Shown piece by piece: positions 1 to 10,036 of a stretch of DNA of 64,000 nucleotides (position 1 is the stretch's first letter; each line of letters starts with the position of its first letter). Location of the stretch: positions 1,064,001-1,128,000 of the forward strand of contig OX335665.1 of assembly GCA_946894095.1 (NCBI GenBank), written 5' to 3'. The stretch comes from Incurvaria masculella. Taxonomy: Eukaryota > Arthropoda > Insecta > Lepidoptera > Incurvariidae. A program made the position numbers and the translations under genes. A model generated the notes under the pieces. The model was given only the letters and a program-made list of their open reading frames with translations. It had not been told where the DNA came from and did not search any database.

Positions 1-186
1 TGTAAAATAAAAACCGGTTGCCGATATATATAATTAGTTAAGAAAAAAGTTTTGTTAGTTAAGAAAATTGTTGAGTAGAATTAGGTAAAACGTTAGATTA
101 TGAATGTTATTTTAGTTACAGTATTAAAGGTTTATTATTATTATTATTAAATTAGTAGTAAGAAGACATTTGATGACGATACTCAC

Positions 187-297
187 GTCAACGTGCAGCC
201 ACATGCCGTACTTCTCGCAGACGTCGGCGATGGCGTTGATGGGGTCAAAAGCGCCGATGACAGTGGTGCCCGAAGTAGCATTCACGAAGAACGGGAT
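187..297 (-). CDS. Gad1: Glutamate decarboxylase, coding exon 7
   Basis: Encodes 37 residues of the PLP-dependent decarboxylase that converts glutamate to GABA in the cytosol. The peptide opens with [17 protein letters not shown], the conserved strand and loop of group II PLP decarboxylases, and ends in MWLHVD, whose Asp pairs with the PLP ring nitrogen in this family. On the minus strand an acceptor (TTCTACAG) directly precedes the ATC codon and a GTGAGT donor follows GAC; both junctions are phase 0. This is the last exon in the window. The following AW-G segment and the NPHK lysine that holds PLP must lie beyond the left edge. Near-identity to insect Gad1 makes other group II decarboxylases unlikely. 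Confidence 0.95.
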
Positions 298-1221
298 CTG
301 TAGAATTTGATTGGGTTCGATCAGAGTGGGATAACGCAGAGCTTGGTTACCCAATCTGGAGGACCCACAGAGAACCACCGAATCCCCGTGGGTCAGGCTA
401 TTGAATCACCGCGATTATTCAGTTCGTTTTGTTAAAAATTTGATTGGGTAACAAATTGCATTCGCGACATAAAAGCCACACTGTTATGTTTACCTCTTAC
501 CTTAAATACCTAATGTTAGATTAAGCTCGGTTCATACTGGCTAGGAAGATTAGTTATAATTCTGCGATAAGATTAGACGTATTGACGGGTTTAAATATCC
601 TGACTCATTTAAGTAAAGGTCAATAAGTTCGAGAATATTCATGATTCTAGTATGGAAAAACACCATCCACCAAAAAAATACTTTTGCAAGTGTTAGATAG
701 CGCTTGACTGACAGATCATCCAGCTTTTAACATTTTGTTCAGTAACACCTAACTGTCAGCAAAGAATCTGTCAGTTCTATGCAGGCTAGTCAAGTGCCAG
801 TTTCCCAGGTTTTTACGTAAATGTATCCTAAAAGAGACCCTAGATCCTTATTATTATTATTATTATATGTTATATACACTAGCAGCTACAAGCTGATGCG
901 TGTATTTTAATTATTAAGTGCACTGTATTTATATGTTTGTAAGTAAAGTTTTTTTTAAGTTTAATTTGTATTAATTGTTTCTTGTTTTTATCAACGTTTT
1001 GTTTAGGTTAGGTTAGGTAAGGTTAGGTTAGGTTAGCTTAAGTTTAGTTCCGCTAGGTTAAGTGTCAGGTTAGGTAAGGTTACACAAAAACTGCAAAAGG
1101 CCACAGTCAATTTATTTGCAGATTTTTATGTGCTTTTTTTGCACTAGTGGTAGACAATGTATTTTGAACAACTAACAAAACCCATTTTATGTCTATGATT
1201 TCATCATCCAGTTAAACTTAC
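298..1221 (-). other. Gad1 intron 6, no gene
   Basis: Intron between coding exons 6 and 7, with GTAAGT donor and TTCTACAG acceptor. It is AT-rich and contains a short (TTA)n run near 849-866 and the TTAGG-like tract listed separately. I recognise no other element. Confidence 0.85.
1003..1081 (+). repeat. Interstitial telomere-like TTAGG tract
   Basis: About six consecutive TTAGG units with single changes (one TAAGG), then a degenerate stretch, then two more units ending in GGTAAGGTTA. TTAGG is the canonical insect telomere repeat. Here the tract is inside a Gad1 intron, so it is interstitial, either from break repair or as a simple repeat arising on its own. Confidence 0.75.
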
Positions 1222-1362
1222 ATGGCCCCTAGCCTTGTGGTCGCGGGCCAGTCGCTCGAGCTCGCTCGGGATCATTCGGCCGCTCTCGTCGCTGGGCACC
1301 ATGATGCAGTAGTCCGTGCCAAGCCCGCAGACCGACGCACACGACTTCACCGAGTAGTGGCA
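1222..1362 (-). CDS. Gad1: Glutamate decarboxylase, coding exon 6
   Basis: Encodes 47 residues beginning CHYSVKSCASVCGLGTDYC and ending ELERLARDHKARGH. The HYS-KS motif carries the His that stacks on the PLP ring in group II decarboxylases. The acceptor is CCTCGCAG before TGC; the donor is GTAAGT after CAT. Both ends are phase 0, so the frame joins exon 5 (ending SDQ) and exon 7 (starting IPF) without a split codon. An open frame continues upstream past the acceptor but is intronic. Confidence 0.95.
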
Positions 1363-1765
1363 CTGCGAGGAGTGACAGCGTTGCATTATTTTCGGGGCGG
1401 TAGAATGTTTGGAACGAGAAGTTGCACGATTCGGGGAGGTAGGATGTTCATTCAGAAACCATGCGCTCGGGTAGCGAAAGGGCCGACCAAGCGAGTCTTT
1501 CGGCATAGCCATCAACTTATCTGCCTGGGCATTTAAAAAAGGCTTTTTTAAGCTTATTTAGCTTATTTTAGAGTTAGAACTTCACGGAATATATTATTTG
1601 GCGTCTGGCAACACTTTTCGGTTGCAATGTTGGCCGGTGATTAGTGAGTGGCGCAATTGGACGCGGTGGTAGTTGAACGTTAATATTGCTGACGGGATTT
1701 CATATTAAAAAAAAATCCCTGATATCCAGCTAGAAGCTAAGAATGGCGCACTCTTGTAATTTTTT

Positions 1766-1909
1766 TCCTTCCATTCAGCTCAATTTAGCCATGCTCATAA
1801 AGGGAAGGTCCAGGCACAGCTATTGGTGCTATCCTTCGGGAATGTGTTAGGCTATTATCATCGCGGTGGGTGTGGTATATGCCATCCACGTCCAGATGTA
1901 AATAAAAAT
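1766..1909 (+). repeat. SINE tail fragment in intron 5
   Basis: Matches the body and tail of the dispersed SINE family: 'CATGCTCATAAAGGGAAGGT', a 'CCTTCGGGAATGTG' block, then 'GCCATCCACGTCCAG' and an A-rich end. The tRNA-like head is missing, so it is a 5'-truncated copy in the sense orientation of the plus strand. Confidence 0.7.
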
Positions 1910-2055
1910 CAGCCCAATAGATGCATTTGCTTCATAGCTTCTGAATGTTTAGTCGAAACCTAAAACTATATAGTGTTAATTGATTATGCCACACAAAATA
2001 TATGTATGCATGTATAATGACATAATATTTGTTACGTTCTGTCAATTGTGATCAC

Positions 2056-2174
2056 CTGATCAGATGTGAACATGACGAGTTGGCCGCCAACGCTGGCCAG
2101 CCCTTTCTCCTTGTACTCAGGGAACATCTTGTGGCGAGCAGCCAGGAACGCGTACAGGTTGGAGATCGACCCAC
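2056..2174 (-). CDS. Gad1: Glutamate decarboxylase, coding exon 5
   Basis: Encodes 39 whole residues plus the last two bases of a Gly codon. The peptide begins [20 protein letters not shown] and ends [15 protein letters not shown] is the loop that contacts the PLP phosphate in this family. The acceptor TTGTCTCCAG splits the Gly codon (exon 4 supplies one base) and the donor is GTGATC after CAG (phase 0). The GLASVGG segment is the most variable part of this exon compared with Drosophila Gad1. Confidence 0.95.
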
Positions 2175-2189
2175 CTGGAGACAACAGAT

Positions 2190-2800
2190 TACGATGTTTT
2201 AAATGAGAATATGGTTTATGGTGAAGATCAAATTAGCAGAAGTATCTGATTTTGAACTGAAATTATAATTAATCTATGTAATACAATAAAGAAGAAACCG
2301 AACAAGCTTACTCTGAGAGAGAATAAGTAACTAAGGAGAAAGGAAAACTAACTTGGAGCAAAGTTTGAGTATAGACGATTACATAAGTACCGCTTGAGAG
2401 AAAACAAATGTACGCTGAGATAAAATGTTGGTAATGAAGGTCTAGCAAATAATATAGCCTATAACATAAGTGACCATTCAGAGAAAAACAATTTCCCCGG
2501 AGAAAAGATTAAGATTTGAGTTGGAAATAAAGGTGAAACGAAAGAATAACTAACTTGAAGCGAAGATTGGGTATAGCCGATATAAGAAGTGACTGTGAAA
2601 AGAAAAGAAATCATAAAGATTTTTATGCGAAATGAATGTAAATTGAAGTAAGAAGGGAAAATAATATCTTAATTTTACTGAAGATAAAGTCATTTCTATC
2701 AAAATAACTGACGATTTAGAAGAAATAAATCTAATTTACGAAAGGATTAACATTGATAACAGAAATAAAGATTAAAATATAAGAATTTATAGCGAAGATT
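2190..2800 (-). repeat. Purine-rich intron 4 with a diverged tandem duplication
   Basis: The plus strand is strongly biased to A and G, so the Gad1 pre-mRNA is pyrimidine-rich here. A segment starting 'ACTAACTTGGAGCAAAG' near 2349 recurs diverged about 200 bp later as 'ACTAACTTGAAGCGAAG'. No gene or transposon recognised. Confidence 0.5.
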
Positions 2801-2902
2801 GAGCAACGATCATCGAGCATCGACCTTGATGGGAAAGAATCTACCCCGAGGAATTATATTGTCTAGTGATACAACATAAGATAGAACTAGTTGATAACTG
2901 AC

Positions 2903-3100
2903 CCGGGGCGAGGATAGAGTCCCCAGTGTTCCAGCCGATGATGGAGCGCATCTTCTGCAGGACGACCGTCTCCATGAGGATGAAGACGGGAGCGATCTCG
3001 TACGTGAACATGTTGGTGTTGGCGGCGGCGGTGAGCCATTCGCCGGCGAGGGAGATGATGTCCAGCCCGCAGGAGAGCTGGTTGAAGAAGTGCGGGTGCC
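2903..3100 (-). CDS. Gad1: Glutamate decarboxylase, coding exon 4
   Basis: Encodes 65 whole residues from [19 protein letters not shown] to NTGDSILAP, the most conserved part of the Gad N-terminal and large-domain boundary ([19 protein letters not shown]). It starts with two bases completing a split Gly codon (acceptor TTGTTCCCAG) and ends with one base of the next Gly codon (donor GTCAGT). Glu and Asn in the [12 protein letters not shown] run belong to the active-site surroundings in animal GADs. The match to Gad1 is far better than to the black/CSAD type, which lacks this wording. Confidence 0.96.
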
Positions 3101-3178
3101 CTGGGAACAAGACAATCTGTTAAATGCTTACGATGTGAAGAAGTGCGGGTGTCCTCGGAAAAAGACAATCTGTTAAAA
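3086..3178 (-). repeat. Tandem duplication of the exon 4 splice acceptor
   Basis: About 40 bp that covers the first 15 bases of exon 4 and its acceptor is repeated at 3138-3177 with an offset of 52 bp. The copy keeps an AG (TTTTTCCGAG) and is followed, on the minus strand, by a possible donor GTAAGC, so it could act as a decoy site or a cryptic micro-exon. Confidence 0.7.
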
Positions 3179-3179
3179 G

Positions 3180-3435
3180 CTGAATACAAGCTGGTGGGTG
3201 CAGCGAGCATGATAGAACGGGAGTAGCAACCGAAATGGCGACAGCACCGGCGAGTGAGTTCGCTTACCCAATTCGCTCACTACTGATTTTCTCGAGTTCC
3301 GGCGTCAGGTAAGAACACGTAAGAACATCACAGGACTTTATATTTAGTTCAACGAACATTCGATGTTGCGCGTCCCGAATTCGAACAGATGCTTAGTTCG
3401 AAAAAGTATATTAAATTATTTTACGATTTCCGAGA
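3180..3435. other. Dispersed-repeat debris, unclassified
   Basis: Contains 'GCAGCGAGCATGATAGAACG' and a segment with 'AACATTCGAT', both of which recur in loose form near 31490, 5535 and 37150. I could not assign it to a family. Confidence 0.3.
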
Positions 3436-3790
3436 TTTTTTTTTATGCAACCTGACATTGATGGCTAATTAGGTGCCATGCCAGGAACTTCCCTTCATGA
3501 GCACGACTACATTGAACTGGATGGAAAACACGGACAATGTTTTATTGCCGCTTCGATCATCTTTTCATCCAATGCGATGTTATCAACCCTAGCGGGCATA
3601 AACCCTATCAAAGGGGAAGGGGACCTACAATTTTACATGGATTCCGAACCATGGAGCAACTCGCATTCGTGACGAAATTCACTTATCGAACTCAGATAGA
3701 GAAAGAAAGTGGTGCATGTCGGGGCGAGGAATTGAACCCAGACCTCTGGTACGCTAGGCCAGTCCCCGCGCCACTAGGCCACGAGCCGCT
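3436..3790 (-). repeat. tRNA-headed SINE copy
   Basis: On the minus strand: a tRNA-like head (A-box-like GTGGCCTAGTGGCGCGG, B-box-like GGTTCAATTCC), then the shared body and an A-rich tail next to 'GTCAGGTTGCAT'. Part of the tail body around 3465 is deleted compared with the best copies. Confidence 0.8.
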
Positions 3791-4164
3791 GGAAGATGAT
3801 ATCACGATCATAAAATGAAGTAGACCCTGATTGCGGCTGGCTTAATAGACTTACATCTAATAAGCAAGCTACAAGACGCGAGAACTGTGTATTCATCAGA
3901 GCACGAGCTCTCTGAATAGACGAAAATTGCGGCTGTAGAAGGGTGGCCCCAGAGAGGATGGAAGCAAAGGAGCGGCAATTTAAACTCGCTAGTATGGGTG
4001 CGACGACGGAGCCACTTCACATACTCATTCCAGGGAGATCGCTTATACTGAAAAAAAAAACCAGTAAATCTAACTGTAATTCCAGCAACAACAACCATCT
4101 TGCAACATTGAAATAGAGCCAACTAAGTAAGTCGGTTACTCTAACTGAGTGATAACAGTTAGCC

Positions 4165-4515
4165 TTAAGGATGGTCCGACCCATACAATGTTTTTTTTTA
4201 CACAGAACGCAAAACGAATTCGTCAAAAATATTAAATATAGCCATAGTAGTTGCAGCGAAAACATATTCACAATTTCAGGTTTAATGGTTTCGTTGTAAT
4301 TGTCGATTAGAAGTTTTACACCGTTAGATGGCGCTGTTAAATAAAAATCGTATTTAAATAAATTGTAACATAACCAATAATCCTGAAATTGTGAAATTGT
4401 TTTCGCTGCAAGTAATATGACTATGTTAAACTTTTATTATTAATTCGTGGCTTAAAGTGCAATACTTTTTGCGTTATGTGTGCAAACAACTTTATATGGG
4501 TCGGAACAGCCTTAA
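4165..4515. mobile_element. TTAA-flanked MITE, family B copy 1
   Basis: Begins TTAAGGATGGTCCGACCC and ends GGGTCGGAACAGCCTTAA; the inverted repeats run about 75 bp and include 'GCAAAAAGTATTGCACTTTA' at the right end. The left repeat has lost part of this. A second copy lies at 57861. TTAA borders suggest mobilisation by a piggyBac-type transposase; no coding capacity. Confidence 0.8.
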
Positions 4516-4631
4516 ACATTAAATGTTACTGAATGTTTTAATTGCTTTTTTAACTATGTGCAATAACTGTTGTTTCTTATTGTTTCCCTAACTGCGTGAA
4601 ACCTGTCTCTAGCTTTTCATGCTTGCTTACG

Positions 4632-4804
4632 TCTTAGGGGCAGGGTGGACATGCCTTCCATCCCAGAGATCTGGGTTCAAATGCCCGCCCCGTTCATGCG
4701 ACCACTTTACTGTTTCATGGTTCGGAATCCATGTAGCGCTGTAGGTCCCCTTCCCCTACTAGGTGGTAGGGCTAATCCCGCCCGGATTGGTACCATCGCG
4801 AGTA
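4632..4804 (+). repeat. SINE head fragment
   Basis: tRNA-like head of the 'CAGGGTGGACATGCCTTCCA' variant with B-box-like GGTTCAAATGCC, then the start of the shared body up to 'GGTACCATCGCGAG'. The 3' half is missing; a family H element follows directly. Confidence 0.75.
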
Positions 4805-4812
4805 CCAAATAG

Positions 4813-5366
4813 ACCAGGAGGTCGCGACAAAAATGGTAACGATAATGTAAATGGCTGAAATTGGGTTCAAGGGATAAAGTACAGCCCTCTGAAGCTAAAT
4901 GTGTCAGTCTGCCTGTTCCAAGTGGCTGCATTACGTAGATAAGGCGCCTGAAAAAGTAGTTATGGTGACAAAAAATCCATATGATAAGGTAAATGGATGC
5001 AAATGACGAGGATGAAATTATCAGTACATACTTGCTTAGCAATACAAAAACTACACAAATCTTTGGTTGCATTTAGTAGTTATAGGCGATTTAGGAAACA
5101 GATATAACTTTAGGTATATTTAAGTATTTAATTAAGAAACCTTCTGGTTATTGTTGTATAATTAATCGGTATCAATGTTTCCAGATAATCAGTATATTCA
5201 TCAGCGGGTACATACCAGCATCTATTTTATATAGCCAATCTAGATAACGTAACCACTCGGCACGGGCATACCGACATATTTAGCATCAGAGGGTTGGTCT
5301 CTAACGTGTGAACCCAGATTCAGCCATTTACCTTATCGTGACCAAAAATGTCGTGACCTCCCGGAA
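4813..5366. mobile_element. Long-TIR MITE, family H copy 1
   Basis: Starts CCAGGAGGTCGCGACA and ends TGTCGTGACCTCCCGG. The inverted repeats extend over roughly 120 bp: 'GTAAATGGCTGAAATTGGG' is matched inverted by a block near 5310-5335. The centre is AT-rich and non-coding. A second copy is at 59698. Confidence 0.8.
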
Positions 5367-5396
5367 TACAAAGCAGCAAAGACACATTATCAGTTT

Positions 5397-5531
5397 TTTC
5401 CATCCGGTTCAGTGTAGCCGTGCTCATAAAGAGTAGGTTTTGGCGTGGGTTTTCCTTTGGAAATGCGGTGTGTTAGGTTAATAACATGACGGTGTGTAAA
5501 CATGTTCATGTTCATGTTCAAATAAAAAAAC
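5397..5531 (+). repeat. SINE tail fragment
   Basis: 'TCCATCCGGTTCAGTGTAGC' followed by the CTCATAAAG block and an A-rich end after a repeated GTTCAT. A diverged 3' portion of the SINE family. Confidence 0.65.
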
Positions 5532-6165
5532 CTCCTAAGAACTTCAGGGCGCTATTATATATTGCAAAAAACATTCGATCCTGCGCGGCCCAAATACATA
5601 AGCGAACTAACTACAGTCAGTGCTTTTCCACTAACTCGTGCCGCCGCACGAAAGGTATTATGTCGCCACTCCTGGCCTTCCACGCTCGCTGAGTGTGCCG
5701 GAGTCCGATGGTAACATTTGAGTGCATTTTATTCCGTGCCATTTGAAGAGATAATTGAATTGTTTGGAGCGGCACGGTGCGGTGTAGCGAGTAATAGCGG
5801 ATCTGGGCAACCCTCTTCGGGCAGACTTTGTTGCGATCGAATCGACATAAAATGTATACCTTGGCGCATTTTATGTCATTCATAGGGACCTCAACCCGTA
5901 TGATAAGCTACTCCCTCAGGAATTTAGTTTTTCATTATAATCTTATAAAGGTTTTTTCAATAGGTATAAGGTATCTTTGACAGTCACACGGCCATCTTGG
6001 TTTGTCTATTGGCACGAATTTTTGACAGTTAAGTCATTAAAAGTTTGGCATCTATCAACAGGAGTCGCTATACAGTCGAACAGCTCGTTGAAATGATTAG
6101 CGTATTTACCTAAAATATGGTTGAGAGATGCTGAGATGTGGAGAGCGAACGGGTGCTGTTTGTGG
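5532..6165. other. No gene recognised
   Basis: Intronic, mixed composition, with short open frames on both strands but no recognisable domain and no clear repeat border. Confidence 0.6.
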
Positions 6166-6272
6166 GGACTGATATTTGTCATGGACTGTTGCATACGATA
6201 TGAATTGTTGATTCTAGTCAATTCATATTGATTTTGTGTTTTGTTGTTGTGATTGTAAACAGCGGCAAATAC

Positions 6273-6423
6273 TACTTTTGAGGTTACCGCGGTCGTTAGA
6301 CAGCAGTCGTCTGCTGCGCACGAGCGCGGCAGATGCCTCCTTGACAACGGGCTGAAAGATTAGCTCGAAACGTCGGAGAATATCTCTACCTGCCGCGTGA
6401 AAAGCCGTAACATTTTTCAAACA
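6273..6423. mobile_element. Short insertion with 12-bp target duplication
   Basis: Flanked by direct repeats AGCGGCAAATAC at 6261-6272 and 6424-6435. Starts TACTTTTGAGGTTACCGCGG and ends CGTAACATTTTTCAAAC. Related to 9816-10036 and to part of 19148-19235. Non-coding; a 12-bp target duplication points to retroposition. Confidence 0.75.
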
Positions 6424-6449
6424 AGCGGCAAATACTTTTGTAAACAGAC

Positions 6450-6615
6450 TAAGCCCCGGGTTCACGAAGAAACGGCCGAGTTAATCAATGTCCAAACACG
6501 TCATTTTTAGTGCACCGCATAGAGTTCCTTCCATACTGTCTACACAAAGTGACGTGGTTTGGTCACTTTGTGTGGACAGTATGAGTTCCTCTATGCGGAT
6601 CACTAAAAGTGACGT
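6450..6615. mobile_element. Palindromic MITE, family F copy 1
   Basis: Begins GCCCCGGGTTCACGAAG. Its core is a near-perfect hairpin, arms 6508-6553 and 6562-6604 with the 8-base loop GTGGTTTG. It interrupts repeat R: the R sequence resumes at 'TTCGCTGGGATTTC'. Other copies at 22398, 32813 and 62459. Confidence 0.75.
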
Positions 6616-6839
6616 CTTCGCTGGGATTTCTGAATGATAAAATATGACAATTCCGAGTGCTGTGTACTGTCTATGAATGATGAATAGACAATAAACAGCA
6701 ATTAGATTAATTTTTCTCTATGTATACATCATCATCTAAGTACATCACAGTATCTTAGAGGCCATCCTCGTCTCTGACTGTTTGACGCAAATCAGAAAAA
6801 AAATGCACACATGCAACACACACAACAATTATAAGACAC

Positions 6840-7110
6840 GAGGCCTCGACATCACACGGAGGGCGCACGTCTCTCGGTAGACGGATGCGGGCACGCCGGG
6901 TGACAGACGCAGCGCGTCCCCCTGCCAAATCACCTGCTACGCCGAGCAGAAGTCATCCATTGTCTGCGAGCGACGCGCGCCGGTGATCTCACTCAAACGT
7001 CATCCGCCGCCGATGACTGCTTTGGAATGCTGAATGGGAAAGGGGGAAGAGAGCGGGCTCAAATGCCGCGTGAGATCGGGGATGTTCGGCTGGGATTAAA
7101 ATCCGAGCGA
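6840..7110. other. CpG-rich segment
   Basis: Markedly more GC and CpG than its surroundings (many CGCG, GCCG and CGACGC words). No open frame or splice pattern of note. It could be a regulatory island or an old GC-rich repeat. Confidence 0.4.
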
Positions 7111-7155
7111 CGCACGTGTGCTTTGATTTTCGAATTTGAATACGTATTTTTGAAA

Positions 7156-7542
7156 GCGGCTCGGAGCCTAGTAGCGCGGGAACTAGACTAGCATACCAGA
7201 GGTTCTAATCCTCGCCCCGTTCATGTACCACTTTATTTTTAATTCTGAGTTAGATAAGTGCATTTCGTCACGAATGCGAGCTGCTCCATGGTTCGGAATC
7301 CATGTAAAACTGTAGGTCCCCTTCCCCTACTGGTTGGTAGGGTTTAAGCCCGCTTGGTACAATCGCATTGGATGAAAAGATGGTCGAAGCGGGAATGAAA
7401 AATTGTCCGTGTTTTCCAACCAGTTCAATGTGTCAAGGTCCTGGCATGGCACCTAATTCCTTCGGGAATGTGGTGTATTGGGCTAATATCATAACGGTAG
7501 TTGTATGGTATTAGCGATCCATATCAGGTTGCATAAAAAAAA
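7156..7542 (+). repeat. tRNA-headed SINE copy, near full length
   Basis: Head GCGGCTCGGAGCCTAGTAGC with a diverged B box (GGTTCTAATCC), then the shared body (GGTCCCCTTCCCCTACT, 'CCTTCGGGAATGTGGTGTAT') and the tail 'ATCAGGTTGCATAAAAAA'. Confidence 0.85.
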
Positions 7543-7589
7543 TGTAACTGGACATCTATGGCTAATGCCCAGCGAGCATGGAAGGACGG

Positions 7590-7790
7590 GAGCAGCAGGC
7601 CTATTCCTGGAATTCCGTATTAAGGAATCAGGACTCCTGAGTCTAGAAAACCGCTTCTATAGCGGTTTTCAAACTGATTTTCTTAAAGAAAAGATTCCAG
7701 AGCAAGGTTTCCGTCGAAGATATTGCTTTGAAAACCACTATAAAAGCACCTAATTACGGAATTCCAGGAATTGACCTTCTGGATCTATAG
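7590..7790. mobile_element. Inverted-repeat MITE, family P copy 1
   Basis: Left end CAGGCCTATTCCTGGAATTC is matched inverted by 'GGAATTCCAGGAATTGACC' at the right. Also holds internal palindromes (ACCGCTTCTATAGCGGT). It directly follows the SINE tail, as does the second copy at 63136. Confidence 0.7.
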
Positions 7791-7924
7791 CTTTTATCAA
7801 CAGCGCTACATTGAGGATGGAAAACACGGCCAATTTTTCACACTTTTTGACATTCCAGCATAGCAACTTTTATGACAATTTGAGAAGTACTGCAATCAAG
7901 AAGGCCATCATTCGACTATTAGAC

Positions 7925-8200
7925 CTTGTTTATGCAACCTGACATGAATAGCCAATACCACATTCCCGAAGGAATTAGGTGGTACCAACCAGGCCGGACG
8001 TAAACCCTAACATTTAGTAGGGACAGGGGATTTACAGTTTTACATGATTTCAGAAACATGAAAAATCTCGCATTCGTAACAAAATGTACTAATCCAAATC
8101 AGAAAGTGAAAGAAAGAGGTGCATGAAGGGGCGAGAATTTGAACCCATAACCTCTCGCATGAAAGGTAAGTCAAGCCCCTACACCGCAAGCTGTACAAAG
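7925..8200 (-). repeat. SINE copy with internal deletion
   Basis: Minus-strand SINE of the head variant 'CTTACCTTTCATGCGAGAGG'. The segment between the CCTTCGGGAATG block and 'GGTACCAACC' is deleted. Confidence 0.75.
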
Positions 8201-9815
8201 CCATGTACGTAAGGTATTATTATGTGCTATTATTTCTACATATTGCATTGATGACATATTATAAACTCTATCTGTCTCAATAAACGAAACTAAACTCTAT
8301 ACTATACTCATGACAGTAGATGTGATAATAGAGTATTAGTATTATTGAAAATATCATAATCCTGGTTAACTATTCTACTAAATATCCTTACAAAATGAAA
8401 TCTGGATTTTTCAGTGATTTTATATTTATATTTATCTAGAATATCCAGAATCTATTTAGAATCACCAAACAAAAATCTGCAGAAGCGTTTGATCGCGTGC
8501 TTCTATTCTAAATAAAATAAACATCCCTCTTCCGTCTATGCATCCCCATCTTGCGCATTCTCCCCCCTCCAGATTAAGGGCACAGTGCGGTATTATGAAC
8601 GCTCGGCCTGTAAATAATGTTAATATCACGCAAATCATTGGATTAAGGGTGCGTCCCACAGGGATGCGCGCTCGGCCCTATTGTACTCCACCTTTATAGT
8701 TTGATAGATGAGATACTTTCGACGATAGATTGAAACGTGAATATGGAATGGATTTTTGAGAGGTGGCCTTCAATTTTATGGTTATTGGAAATACATAAGG
8801 AATATTTCGGGAAAGAAAAGTTTTAGGTGCACATGAACTTTTACATAATCTAGAAATGCATCTACTGCTAAAACTAAACAAACATTATGTGTAATTTATT
8901 TGATAATTCTGAGGATCTGTTCAAAAAGTTGCCATTTTAATTTTGAAACTTTTTTCACTATGCCTCATAATTATCTCACAAGTGCTAGCCGATTTATTAA
9001 CAATGTGTATATTTCCATTTATTAGATAGGTAGGAACATTAAAATACATATGTAATTCAAACTTAAAGGTAAAAAACTTGTTCTAAAAGTGCTTAGTCCT
9101 AAAATAGTGTTACCCTAAAAGTGCTAGCCTGTTTTGTTAATTGGCCTATGTCATTGAATTGAATTATTGTTTCCAGCTTCTTATTTTTGTAGAGTTATAG
9201 TAAAAATAGCAACGAACTACGTTACAAAATATGTACTATGTAAATTTAATTAATATCGAGTTACTATGGTGCCCTTATACTATTTTAAGGATCAGAGATC
9301 TTAACGAAATATAAAGGAAAATTAAGGAATGTTATAGACAACTAAGTTCGATTGAAATCGAGACTATTTTCTCTAACTAAATAAATGTTTTCGTCCTGTA
9401 CTTCAAAATGAATTTGGCAATAAGTCAGTGCATTCAAGTTTATCCTGCTTTAAACGGAACACATCCATCGTGTGTCAGAGGAAATTAGACCCAATTCCTT
9501 TCACATAGAAAATATTTTAAAGTGTAAAATCTCATTGCAACTGTCTTTCATTGCCAAAATATTTCAAACCTTAACGGCAAAGATATAAGGATTACATCAA
9601 ATCGTTTCAATTACGGCCAAACTTGGTGGTTCTACCGCAAGGGGCTGTCGGTATAAAAATAATATTAATTCGTCAAGAGGAATTTAATATAATCCCCCTC
9701 GTATAAACTGCAGATGGGCCTCCGAATTAATTTTGGCTTTGCGACTTCCCAGCTAGAATAAACCTGTGTTAAAGTTGATTTAATTAATGTTTGGTATTCG
9801 AAAAGGTTGTCTATT
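8201..9815. other. 1.6 kb with no recognised feature
   Basis: AT-rich intron sequence. Short frames on the minus strand have no recognisable domain. I see no inverted or tandem repeat of note. Confidence 0.6.
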
Positions 9816-10036
9816 ATGATACTTTTGATATAACCGCGGTCGTTTAACACGTTTAAAAAATGCTACGGCTCTTCACGCGGCGGGAGGAGACATTCTCCGA
9901 CGTTTCGAGCTGATGTCAGTCGTCTGTTGCGTACGAACGTGGCGGCTGCCTCCTTGACAACGGTCTGAACGATCAGCTCGAAACGTCGGAGAATGTCTCC
10001 TCCCGCCGCCTGAAAAAACGTAACATTTTTCAAATA
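9816..10036. mobile_element. Foldback element with 13-bp target duplication
   Basis: Direct repeats AGGTTGTCTATTA lie at 9804-9816 and about 10037-10049. Inside, two arms of about 38 bp (GCGGCGGGAGGAGACATTCT and its complement) are an almost perfect inverted repeat, each carrying CGACGTTTCGAGCTGAT or its complement. The ends match the element at 6273-6423, which has only one arm. Confidence 0.8.

Larger units (their letters stand above)
6166..6715 (+). repeat. LINE-3'-end-like repeat R, copy 1, with two nested inserts
   Basis: The same sequence as 16233-16433 and, inverted, 34676-34932: 'GATATTTGTCATGGACTGTT', then CAATTCATATTGATTT, then GCTGGGATTT, 'GATAAAATATGACAATTCC' and 'GTGTACTGTCTATGAATGAT', ending in AATAGACAATAAAC. 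Two elements (6273-6423 and about 6450-6615) interrupt it. The AATAAAC-like end suggests a retroelement 3' end. Confidence 0.7.

Noticed and set aside
1204..1536. Longer coding frames on both strands around exon 6
   Set aside because: They extend past the acceptor into intron or read the opposite strand; only 1222-1362 matches Gad.
187..3100. Assignment to black (aspartate decarboxylase) instead of Gad1
   Set aside because: Exon 4 wording ([19 protein letters not shown]) and the NDRNEK segment fit Gad1 closely; black and CSAD differ there as far as I recall.
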